From positions 973,970 through 1,037,969 of the forward strand of contig VXAY01006698.1 of assembly GCA_013399855.1 (NCBI GenBank): a stretch of 64,000 nt of DNA. The letters are read 5' to 3'. The notes under the pieces were generated by a model. The model was given only the letters and a program-made list of their open reading frames with translations, searched no databases and was not told where the DNA came from. Of the stretch, positions 39,720 through 51,700 are shown one piece after another. The stretch's first letter is position 1; each line of letters starts with the position of its first letter. The translations under genes were made by a program, and so were the position numbers. This stretch comes from Oxyruncus cristatus. Lineage: Eukaryota > Chordata > Aves > Passeriformes > Cotingidae.

Positions 39720-42700
39720 GTAGGAGCGGGGAGACACCTGCTCTTGTGCGGGCAGGCGGGAGGGCTCCCTCCGCGGGCTTGTCGCTATCTCGGCGCGGCT
39801 GCCGCTGCGACGGTCCCGCGGAGGGAAGCTCATCCAGCGCTCTTCGGTTCATCCCTTTCTTTCTAGGACGTGGTGGGCATCCTCTGCTTGGTTTCTGTGG
39901 CGGCCACACTGGATTTCAAGTACCACCACACCGAGGAGCTGGAGAAGTACCTGAAGGGGGTTCACGCCGAGTACCCCTCCCTCACCCACTTGCACAGCAT
40001 CGGGCGATCGGTGGAAGGTAAGGGGCGGAGTGGAGAGGGAAGAGAAGGCTTTTTGTTTTAATTAAATTGGGACAAGTGAGGGTAAAGGTGGCTGCGGTAG
40101 CGTTTCGTGGGCGCTTGCTGGCGGCGGGGCTGCTCTAACAAATCTCTGTAAAGTTTCCTCTTCCTCTTGCTTAAGCGTGAATAACACATTCTGGCTGAAG
40201 AGTCATACGTGTCATCGGAGTAAAAGTTCTCCCAACACCTGTATGTCTTTGAGAATTGGAAACCTCCTAAGTGGCAGTTTCAGAAAGAGGACTGTCTTTA
40301 AGGAGCTTAAAAAGTGTGGGACCCATTTGCCAAGTGCCTGTTCTACTTGGGACTGCAATAACACTGTGTTTGCTAACTTGTGGTTTTGTTAAAAATACTT
40401 TTTTTTTTTTCGGTTTGTTTGTTAACTTTATCCATTATTCCACTAAATCTGGACTGACTAGAAAAAGGATTTCAAATTCCATAGTGATACAAAGTTCTGT
40501 GCTTTAGATGAAGAATGGGATTTCAGTCCCAAACCCTACAGGAAAATATACAGAAATCAACAATCACCTTTCTGGCCTTACATAGATATTTGATTTTATC
40601 TCTCTATGATTGGTACTTTCTTACCATAAATTTATTGGGGGAGAGTGGAGAAGAATTTACTATTTTTTAAAAAAATATCAGCAAGATTAGTGTTTTATTA
40701 GCAAATAAAAACACACTCGTAGATTCCAGTTCAGGAAACTAAATCGCTTTGATAAGAGGTATAAAATCTCTGCTAGATAGAGAATTCATTCTTCAGAAAC
40801 ATCATCTGTTACTCTAATCCCATTTTATTGCACTGAAAGGAAACAGTTGCAGCTTCTATTATCAAATTTGTGCTTGAGTTCAAAAAAAGAAAAAATCTGT
40901 ATTCTTGGTAGATAATCATGATGAATGCTAATACTTCCTTTTTGTGCTTCCTTCTTTGTTTTACCATGTATGTCAAAGTAGACAAGGAATGTAAAGTTAT
41001 TTAAACCGTGTTGTTATTGGTTTCATCAAAGGCAGAATTGGATTGGATTGTGTTATTCATGCATGCACACAGGAGAAGGGTAGTTCCTGTAAGTACAGTT
41101 CCCTCCAGTACGAGCTACCAATTATCCACATCCTCATTTTCCTACCTTAAGGGAACTTAGCTAACCTTCTGATGAGTAGATCCTGACTTTTCTGCCAGGA
41201 ACTCTGCTGGCTTATCTTCATGGAGGTAGGAAAAAATCTCATCCAACCTGAGAGACTGAAACTCTGGCTTTTACATATCTAGATACATGAAAGTTGATAA
41301 CATGAAGCGTTCAACTTGTCTTTGTTCCATCAGGATGGAAACTGGAAATTCATCATCTCTTGCTTTTGATTGAGCAATGCACTGAAACATCATTCAGATT
41401 TTGATATATTGCCTTCTGCTTTGCCAAACTCTGTGAGAGGAGAACTGTGTGGGCTTTCCTTGTTCTGCCAACTACATGTCATGATTCATTAAAAAAGTGT
41501 TCACTTATGGTTTTGGCATGTCCTTTGTGCCTGCAGTGTTTTCCTGAATGGAATAGGTGGGCATTGGAAACGTACTCAGGGCCGCGTAAAGCAGAATGGT
41601 AGTGAAAAATGTTCAGTGCTTCTCTATTCTTTTATCTCCTTCTAAATGTTGAGATTTCTACCTGTGTTAAGAAATGTCCCTTCAGAGTCCCCTGGAATGT
41701 GGTAGAGGATGGTACTGAATTAAGGTCTAATATTTTTTTTTTTTTTCCTGGTGAAAATGAAGTTTGTATTTTGGTCAATGGGCTGAAGTTCTATTCCTCT
41801 TTTCTCAGTTAAGCTGACGCAATCGAGACTGTATGTGCATGCACTTACTTTACTAGTGTTGTCTCTCTGCCAATTAAATCAAGACAGCAAAATGTACTTA
41901 TTTAAATTAATTTCCATTTCTCATTATCAATAGCATAAAACTGAGATCAATGTAGTAAATTGACATTCCTCATATGGAAATTCTTGATGATGAATACAAA
42001 ATCCCATGGATCATAGTAGTGTCTATAAAGCCAATGGACATAATTTTACTGTTATCATAAATGGCTACTGTTCCCCTATTATTTGTTAATCTAGGGTTTA
42101 CTACAATTTTATCTAATAATCTAGTATTTTATTCTGCCCTCTAGACTTGGATTATGAAGAACATTTGACTTCAATTGGTGTGTGTAAACACAGAGGTCTG
42201 CAAGGGTATAGAGTGTTCTTGCAGAAGTCCATAGTCTAGGTCTGGGGCCCATCTAGTCTGAGTTCCTGTTCAAAGCAAAGCCAATTTAAAAGTTAAATTA
42301 TGATGCTCAGGGCCCTCTCCATTCAAGTTCTCAATATCTGCAAAGGTGGAGATTCTAAAGGGTCTCTGGGTACCTGATGCAGTGCTCAACCACCTAGCCA
42401 GTCTGCAGTCTGTACAAGCATGGGGTTATTTTCTTGGGTTCATGATCCAAATACGAGGTTCTTTCATTCCAGGTGCAGGATTTTGCATTTATCTTTATCA
42501 GACTTAACGAGCTTTCTTTTGAGAAATTCCTTCAACTTGCCAAGGCCCCTCTGAATGGTAGCCCTGGCCCTCATGAAGATATTAAACAGTATCAGCTTCA
42601 GTATTGACCACTGAGGAATGTCGCTAATGATTTGCTGTCTCTTGAACCACCAGCTGCTCAGTTCAGCCAGCTTGTGACCTTACTGTAGTCTACTCCTTTA

Positions 42701-45700
42701 TTCCATATGTTCCCGTCTTGTTTACAAAGATACTGTGAAGGTGACCAGGCACTGGAACAGGCTGCTCAGGGAAGTCGTGAGGTCTCCACCCTTGGAGATA
42801 CTCAGAAGCTGTCTGGACATGGTCCTGGGCAGTCCTGGGTGTAGCAGGCCCTGCTTAAACAGAGGGGTTGGACCAGCTGACCTCTGGAGGTCCAGCCCAA
42901 CTGATTCTGTGATTCTGTTGAAAGCCTTGCTAAGGTCAAGACTAAAGAGATAGGGTGCTTTCCTCTTTCCCACTAAGGCAGTCATTTCTGCATAAAACCT
43001 AAGCAGTCAAGTAAGATTTGTCATTGATAAATTTAAGGTGAAATTTACAAGGTGGTTTTATTCGATCTGTGTAGACTATAACAGCAATGTACACAGCAAA
43101 ACCGGTACCAAGTTCCTCAATGGAAAACAAACTAAAAGAAGCCCAATTTGTTTTGTGGTGGTTTACATCACCATATAGAAATTCCCCTCTGCCAGATTAC
43201 TGGGAGCACCTCTGACAAATTACTGGGAAGAATGTGTTTGAGACTGGCAATGGCCTGTCCGGTCTCCAGGTTTGTACATTTGGAAGCTATGATGTTTAAT
43301 TATGCATCTGCCAAGCTATTATCCTTAAACAAAGGGGAAAAGGAGCTTAAAAAGATGTAGCCCATTGGCTGACAAAACTGAGTGTTATGGTTTTGATCTA
43401 ATTGAGTGAGCACCCTCAAATCCCTCAAGATTTGTAGGCGATTTACATGTTTGTGAGAGACCTGATATGGTCTTAGTGGCCGGTAGAGATGTGTGATGGC
43501 CCAGAGAATACCTTAATTCTTTTATATTGTTTCAGGTGTGTTGTTAAATAAACTCATAAAAGATCTTTGGCAGGACTTATGTTTTCTAATACGTCTAATC
43601 TCAGAATGGTATGTGCTCTGTATAATAATAGAGGAAGCTGCAGAGCTGCATCAGTCTGGAGAATGTGACCTGGTGTACTCATATTAACCCGTCCTGCTTA
43701 ATGCCACTCCAGCAAAAAACAGACTGACTCTTCAGCAAGCAAATCTTAGAGTGCTTTAGCAAAAAGAAAATATTTGATGTATGCATGTGATCTGTGGCTT
43801 TTTATTGTTCAAGATACAGTGCTGTTGTTATCCTTTGAAAAGAAAATTAAGGTGGTGAGAAGCAGACTTGAGGATTCTAACAGACCTGATGACCTTCTTA
43901 GGAGGACAAAGACAAGCAACTGTTGAAAGAGCCAAGTGACTTTCATAGTAGATCCACACTCTTTAAAAACTCTTTTCAAATACACTCTGGATTCAGATAA
44001 AGTGATGGCATGCCAATTACAGGTTGATTTAGATCTAGATTTTCTGGAGGCCAGTCTGCGTTTTTGGAATTCCAGTCAACTTGGAACAGTTGTAAACATC
44101 CTTAGGCCAGATTCTCCTCACTGAGCAAAAAGTTATGTATGGTTAAAGTACCTCAGTCTTTACCTAGTGAAGTTTCAAAGTTGATTTCATAGATTAACAT
44201 CTCTGGCAGATTCTATCACTGAAGAGTCAAAAATTAAAATGAACAGATTTAATTGTGGTTCTACTAGAAATTCTCAGAAATATCTTGCAAAAAAGCTGTC
44301 CTGAAAGCTTCTTTAGTTGAGAACTATGTGGTTTAGTCATCCTATTCTGATGCTTCGTATTCAATTGCTCTCTCTGTTGCCCTTGGACTGGCACATTCCA
44401 TCCATTAATCTTAAGCACTTTGCTAATTTTGATTTTTTTTTCTTATTTTCTTTGTTTTGTGAATTAGTGAATATCGCTTATTAGCATTCTGCTACCCCTG
44501 CTCTACAAGCAGAGGGGCTGAAGCATGCAGGGTGTGTGTGTATGGTTGGTGTGAGTTTTGAAGTTCCTGCAAGACTTGCCCATGTGAGTGCACAGATGAA
44601 CTATATACTACAGGGAAGGTGTACTCAGCGGGGCTCCCAGCAGGCCAGATTTCCCAGCGACTCTGAAGAGGTGCATGTTGGAACTCATTATGTCTCCTTC
44701 CTGCCTGCATTCACGGGTTTCCCTCTGTGGAAAACAGAAGGGAATGGCGCATGCCCAGGTTTCGATCTGATAAGCAGCTGTGACTTCAGCAGAAGGGCAT
44801 CCTGGGGATTAGGACTCAGATAGTGCTGTAGGAATCATGTGCCTGGTAATGCAGTTAATAGAGAACCTAGGGAATTAACCTGTCCATGACATCATTCCGC
44901 ACAAACATCAATGGAACGTGTCCCCAAGATGTGCCAGGGACCAGTTTAAATCTCCTAACTCTTCTGATACAGCATGGTTGATACCTTTAGGGGTTTATGG
45001 GTGGCTGTTGAACAGGGGAGTGCTAACTTCACGTTCATGCCCTCCAGTGAAAATATTTAACAATAGAAGACAAGGTATTATGTTTGTCTAATCTACGTAT
45101 TAATAGTCTGTGTATGTAGTGGAAAAATTATGTCAACCTGGGAAAAATTAGGAACTTATTTTACTTATTGTGACATAGTACGGAAGAAGCCTGGGTTACT
45201 ACCATCAATGGTAGAGTGCATTGCAAATTTTATTGAATTTAAATTAGTCACATATTCTGAATGTTTTAACTTTGTTTAAAATACTAGAAAACAATTTTTA
45301 CTGCTGGAGAAATAACTATGTATAAAATGTTTGTATTCTACTGGAGTTATTATCGGGTTAGTTTCAGGAGTTCTGGCACTCTACAAAATCGAATAGAAGG
45401 TTATATACATGCCAGTGTAGTTTGAGGTAAGTTTCTCAGTGTTAAGTGTGATTAAATGTTTGTACAAACTAAATGCTAGTACCAGTGTTTTTAAAAAGAA
45501 TGAAATAAAATGTGATAGAGAAGATTTTTTTTTTTTGTCTGGAAAATAAACTAGTTGTTTAGAGGAAAATTCACAGGGAATGTAATGTCTTTAAAGACAA
45601 TACTCCAGTTATCTTTTTCCATGGTTATGTGATGTATGTTTGTGTAGAAGTGTTACCTTCTTTTTGTTCCATTTGACTGCTGCAGATGGCTTTCCTCCTG

Positions 45701-48700
45701 TCTCCAATTCTTGATAATATCTACTCTTCCCTTCCCTCCTCATCTCCCACCCCACAAATTTCCTTAGTACTGTAAATTAGGCTCATGCAAGCATAGCATG
45801 TATAGATAATATAAGGTTTGAGGCTTTTCAATGTTTATTTTTAGAAACAAGAGTGAATGAGACATTTTCCATTCCAAGGGCCTTGTGCAAATCATACTAA
45901 AGTCTCTTGGCTCCAGTCCAAAGTTTCATGTAAAAATCATCTAAAACTTACCGTGATAGTTAAACTTTTACCCATGCTTGCCTGCTCCTCTTCTGAAATT
46001 TTTTTTAGTGTTATGTGCCACTTGCTCTTTTTGGTGTCTTTCCTCATTACCATTTTTGTTAGTCTTTGGCACTACTTGTGGCATATAAATGTATGTTAAC
46101 AAGATTCTATGTAGGTTTACAGGTTCGTTTAATTATTGAAAAGGTTTGGCTTCATGGATGGGCTTGATCTTAACATCCTTGTAAACTCTATTTGAAGCAT
46201 ATTATGTGAGTCACTGTGATGGGAAGGGATGAAAAAAAAGAGGAGGAGTTCTGGCTCCTTCAGGGTTTATCTAGTCAAAGCTAAATCATGACTTTAAAAC
46301 CAAAAAGTATTAGCCTGGATTTTTAGAAGTTTTCAACTCCCAACTGAGCTTTGCTCTAAATCATGTGTTTAAATAGAACTCACCGTTACTGTATTAGCTT
46401 CAAATTCTAAGCCTGTTTGTCGTAACTGAAGATAAAAGTTCTTTGAAAGGTAAAATATTGTTTAATATATCATCTGACTGCGTCCTCTAGCTGTTTGACT
46501 CAAGTAGTGTGACACAAGTAGTTTGGGTGCGATCAGTCCTCCAATAGCCGAATACCAGGATTTCGTCTGATGATAACCAGGTTAACATTGCTTTCCTGTC
46601 AGTATGGCAATGCTTTTTATGCCAATCATTTATAAAAATATGTAGTTCGGTCAGCATCAGATGCTTAAAAGGTTGATAAGGAATTATTCTTGCAGGTGCA
46701 GTCCCTGACTCTGAGCACATGCGTATTCTCTTGCAGTGAAAGTAGAGTAATTTGCTTAAGTTGTCTTTATGCTTGCTGTGAATTGGTCAATCATTTTTTT
46801 TCTCATCTTCTGTGTTCTCTGCTACTTAAATACACTTCTTGCAGAGAATTTTGCGGGAAAGTTTTGGTTTTAGTTGGTTGAGATCTCTTTTAGTTTTGTT
46901 TTTTTGGTTTGTTTTTTTTTCCTGTGAAATGTGGCACGTCAGAGACTTCTGTCCCAGCCTAAATAAATAGATAAAGTCAACCAACTGTGTGAAGGGAACC
47001 TATCGTAGCAACATAGATCAAACATTTCTCATATATAAACTGTTATCTAGTACTGAAATCTTTACATTGTAACTTCAAAAGGGAAAGATCTGATCTTAGA
47101 AATAGTCCACTGTTTGTGTGGACTATTTATTTATTATAGCATTTATTTAAAACCAGCCTTGTGAGGAAAAAATCTGTTCTCCTCCTTACTCTCTACCCCT
47201 TGCTTTGTTGTTGTCTAGTGGCAGAATATGTCTGTCAAGCTGTTCTTCAGAGATATAAAGGTCTTAAGCCTGCAGCCATCCTGTTTTCTCTCAGCAAGAC
47301 TTTACAGCTTTCCGTGTTTGTTTAGAAGTAGGCATAATTGACAACTGGATATTGTAATTCACACCAGTAAAGTTAACAATGCTCTGGAGTTTGTGTGGTA
47401 TAGAATCAGCAATTGCAGCTGGGGGATGGAGTTAGGTTCTTGTCTGTTGCCATAACCTCTCCTGGTTTTGAGAAAGTATGTAAGAGATTTGATGTTTGGG
47501 ACATATGATTGCTTGTTTTTAAACCAGCTAAAACACCAAGCTTAGGATACTAACAGTGATACACAATGGATGTAAATTAATGCTCTCCCCTCCATCCCCC
47601 CCTCACTTCTTGTAGGATTCTGTGTTTTGGAGCATAGTGGATGAATTTTTAGCCATGTAAATGAAGTATGATCCTAATCACAAACTTACTTATAGAAATT
47701 AAACTCTTATCCTACACCTCAGTTTGCCCCAGCTGGTGAATGTCTATGTTCTCCTTTTAGCTTGAGGAGAGCACAGTAACACAACTCTCCTTCCTCCCTT
47801 CAGAGGTAGGTTTCCTTCCCACAAAAGGAGAAGAGCATCCCTTCTGGATGGCCTTTCTGCCTAGGACCTCTGGCTGTAGGTCTTTGGATCTACCAGTGTT
47901 GCTTATTCTCAGGGCTACCTAAGTAATGCTTTACTACGGTATGGCATATTGGGTTCAGCTAGTTCACAAAAGTACATGGAGACCTACTTATAATACATTA
48001 ATTAGTTGAGAGGCAAGATGTGCCTCTTACCCTGAAGCGTTTGTTCATTAGGCAGTTGTTCTGTGCATGATTTTGCATAAAAGAGAGATCCAGATTATTT
48101 TTAAGGTTGGGGTTTTTCTTTGAATGAAATCTGGATGTGTACGTGATTTCTGAACTTTCTGAAAGTTCTGCTTCCTGAACTTTTTATTAATTAGAAGATT
48201 AATTTTATGAACAGATAGAAGCAAACAATGCATAGGACTGGCTCTAGGTCTCTTCCCCTCCCAGCTGAGAGAATACCCTCCTTGTAAACTGTTCTACTTC
48301 TGGCACAGTCACTCTTATAAGCTATGCAGTGGCTCAGATGTGAGAAAGAGGTTAGAGGATGCTTCTAAGCAGATAATTCTGCAGTTTGAGGTCTAGGATC
48401 TACTTGTTGTTAGGGGAAAGGTCAGACCATGGCAGTTATTTAATTAGCTGTAGCTGCTATGTAGCATGCTCAGCTCACAGTGGATTTAGGACAGTTGAGT
48501 TACATTTCCTGTTTGTCCCTAGCCAGTGTTTTCTGCATCAGTGGGTCTTGCAGTTACCTGGGGCATTTAAACAGAGCTTGAGCAGATTTAAAAAGTAGCA
48601 CTTATCCTAAAGCTAAAATAAGAGTTTACTGTGTTCTCAGTAAGAAATATAGTCCTACTGTATCAGTTTGAAAGTCTAGTCTGGTCCAGTATCCTTTTTT

Positions 48701-51700
48701 CCAAAGAATGGCTAGAGAAAATTCTAGGAATAAGGCAGGCACAGATGTCTTTCCTGATATGCACTTCTAGCAATGTGCAACTTGGATGTTTCCAACAAAG
48801 CGTGTTTCCTGATCGAGGTAGCTAAAGTAGGTCAAAGTACAAAACTTACTTTGGTACACAATTGCATTAAGCTGATCTCAAAATCCCAAGAAGAAATAAA
48901 CATCACCAGAACATGCTTGTTCAAGAGACTAAGGATTGAGTTCATCTATTTTTAGGTAGTAACACTGTCTGAATTTTAGTTGTTGCCTTGTGTCTTAGTG
49001 ACTGGCTTTTAGAAAAAGAAACAAATATTTCTACAGAGACATTTTGTTACCTATTTTGAGAAAGTGGAAGCAACTGGTCAAGCTGATGTAGTTTGTTAGT
49101 TAACTAAGCCAGAAATAGATGATTGTGACAGAGACTGGATAATTTTTAAAAAGCTAGTCTGTCCTCTGTTTTTCCCCCCTCCAGCAGGTTAAAAAAAAAA
49201 AAAATGGTGGGGAAGGGGGGAAGCTGCTCACTGTCTGAATGTGTAGGCTTCTGCTTGTCAGCGTTGAGATGTGCATTGTTTTGAGCTTGCTATTCATGGG
49301 GCAAACATAAAAACCCTTGACAGATCCCAGATATTATGGGGTAGGCATAGCAAGTGTCTTAATGAAGCACTGCAAAGCACTGACACCCTCCAAGTGCTCT
49401 AGTAACTTCTCAGCCACATATGAGCAACAACCTGTAGTCTCCCAGTTTTCTACTCCCTCTCTTGCCTTTACATGGCTGAAATAGTTTTGCCCTCCTCTGC
49501 CTCTGGTGGTAAAAGGGTAGGCCAAACAAAACTCTTGAACTGGGATAAATCACAGTTTAAAACAAACGACCACTCTTTTTGCACCTGGCTTGTGTTATAA
49601 GCAATCACTTTATTCATGGTGGTCCAATGGTACTACGGTGAATGGGTAAGATTTATTTATTTTATGTATACAATAGCTTTTCTGAAAATTACTAGATGCC
49701 TACCAGTTTCACAGCTGTCTCAGAAAATAAAGTACGCATTTTTAGAACTAGGTTTAAAAACCCTGTGGTAACAAAAATGAGTGAAAAGAAAAAATAGTCT
49801 GTTTGGTTTCTGGGAGTAAATATGAAACCAGTTAATGTGAATAGGGGGGAAAGACTGTTCAGACTAATTCTATGTGTCTATTCTGTGTGTTTGTGGTGTT
49901 CTCATCCTCTTAGTGAGCAATACTGAATAAGGTTAGTATATAATAATTTGAAAACAGTATTCCCTCTCCCTTGTTTTTGTTTGGCTTTTACAAATGTATT
50001 TCTTCATTTTTGTTCAAATAATCTATAAGGTGCTATTTTAGAGAGTGTGCTCTGCATTAGCAGTTTTCCATAGCTTTGTGTATACAAATTTCATAGTTTT
50101 GTGCTCAGCTTGATTATGAGAACTGGAAATGGTACAGTGATGAGTCATGTACCTAGAACAGAAAGAGTTGCTGTTCTCATAAGATACAAGTCCTGTGAAA
50201 GTGTCCAAAGCAGCTATAGATGTCCTAATCAACAAAAGATTTGTAAACCTTTAGGAAGATAAGCAAGCATGTGAACCACAAGCTGTTTTGACTCCCTTCC
50301 CTTCTCAAGTGCTTTGGATACAAATAAACAGTATCTAGTGTTTTTTAATGAGTCTTTGGTAATTCCGACAGTTCTGCTTATAAGGGACTGACTCTAAATT
50401 GGATTGTCTGGTATAATCTCTGGGAGTAGATATGGGCTTACTGAACAGTGGGAAATTGTTGCTTTTATTTAATTTTTGCCTTGGGAGAAAGAGATTTATG
50501 TTTGTAATAATACTTCTCGTCTCTTCCCACATATCCCTTAAGTTAAGCAGTGGCTGTGGTAGACCCACAGCCTAATGTTACCTTGAGTTCTTTTGGCTTT
50601 TTTCTGCTTGTCTAAGCATCATGCTGAACACTGCCACATGTGCCTGGCTGACGTATGTGATGGATCTATATCTCTTTAATCCTTTCAAGCACCTTGAAGA
50701 CTTCCTTATATTTAAAGTGTCCTAGCTCTTCTTGGGATGTCAACTTTGTTCATTACTAATGTCAGTGCTACTACAGGCCAAATCTTTAGATAATCCATTC
50801 TGTCTCAGTGGACCATGATAACATGGTATAGTGAAATTTGGGATAAATACTCACAAAAGAATCTGATGTACTACAGTTTTTTATACAGATGTTTGTCTGA
50901 TCCCAGATTCAAGTGTGTAGCTTATTTTGAGAGTACTTTACTCAAAAGTCTGGCTGGGTTAAACTCACAAATAATGTACTGGTACCTCAAATTCTGTTAG
51001 AATCTGAGTCAAGCCATGTGTGCTGTTGGGCAGTCTACTTGCAGAAAACAAGTTTCAAAATGGCTTTAGATTTTCTATCCTGAATCGATGATGACAAATC
51101 AGCATCCCTCAGGGCATGGATGCTGCTGGTGCTTGCTTAGCAAAAGGGAATTACTCCTGAACTCCTCCTTTAGCTATGCTAGTGTTTTGCTGGAAGACAG
51201 TGTTGGCCCGCTGTTGTTGTGGAGAAGCAAACACTTTGTCTTTCTGTTGAAGCTTGGAAGTACAATATGAAGTTATACATGAGAATTTAATGTCTCTGTA
51301 TTTCCATCTTCTTGCCTATGTGTGTGCACATAGGTAGCAGCTGTACACCTAGATTACATGTTGGCAGTACTGAGCTCTGCAGGGAACACAGGTACAGATT
51401 AGAAAAATTGAAAGGCAAACAATGGCTTGTGTTAGCAAGGAAAAAGATTTACCATGAATGTGATTTATAAGTGATAAAGCCAGGATTGATTTTTTTTTTT
51501 TTTNNNNNNNNNNNNNNNNNNNNNNNNNNNNNNNNNNNNNNNNNNNNNNNNNNNNNTTTTTTTTGGTCTCTCTCTTCCTGCAAGATAAGGAATTTTTGTT
51601 GTATTAATGAACGTAGTTCGGCTTAATCTCAGTAAATAGATGTCAGATGCAGCTGGGAAGATACTCTGATATAATTCTGCAACAAAAAGAAAACTGTAAA

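Larger units (their letters stand above)
39460..40125 (+). promoter_or_regulatory. CPM: CpG-island promoter of CPM
   Basis: This block is GC-rich and dense in CpG, in sharp contrast to the AT-rich flanks. It covers the sequence upstream of the ATG, exon 1, the short intron 1, exon 2 and the first 100 bp of intron 2. A consensus GC box (GGGGCGGGG, 39522-39530) and a second GC-rich motif near 39580-39591 are candidate SP1-type sites. No convincing TATA box is seen, as expected for a CpG-island promoter. The transcription start cannot be placed from sequence alone. Confidence 0.82.

Noticed and set aside
39576..39909. Minus-strand frames of 85-97 codons opposite CPM exons 1-2
   Set aside because: These are Pro/Arg-rich translations of a CpG island, the antisense shadow of GC-rich sequence.
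39650..40021. Unspliced 123-codon frame across the CPM promoter and exon 2
   Set aside because: It runs through intron 1 and out of frame with CPM. It is not a gene as such, though its ATG is reported as an upstream ORF in the spliced message.
42236..42920. Possible CR1 twin-priming 5' inversion
   Set aside because: An antisense segment followed by a sense 3' end first suggested this. However, antisense CR1 resumes in register after the sense piece, so a nested insertion explains it better.
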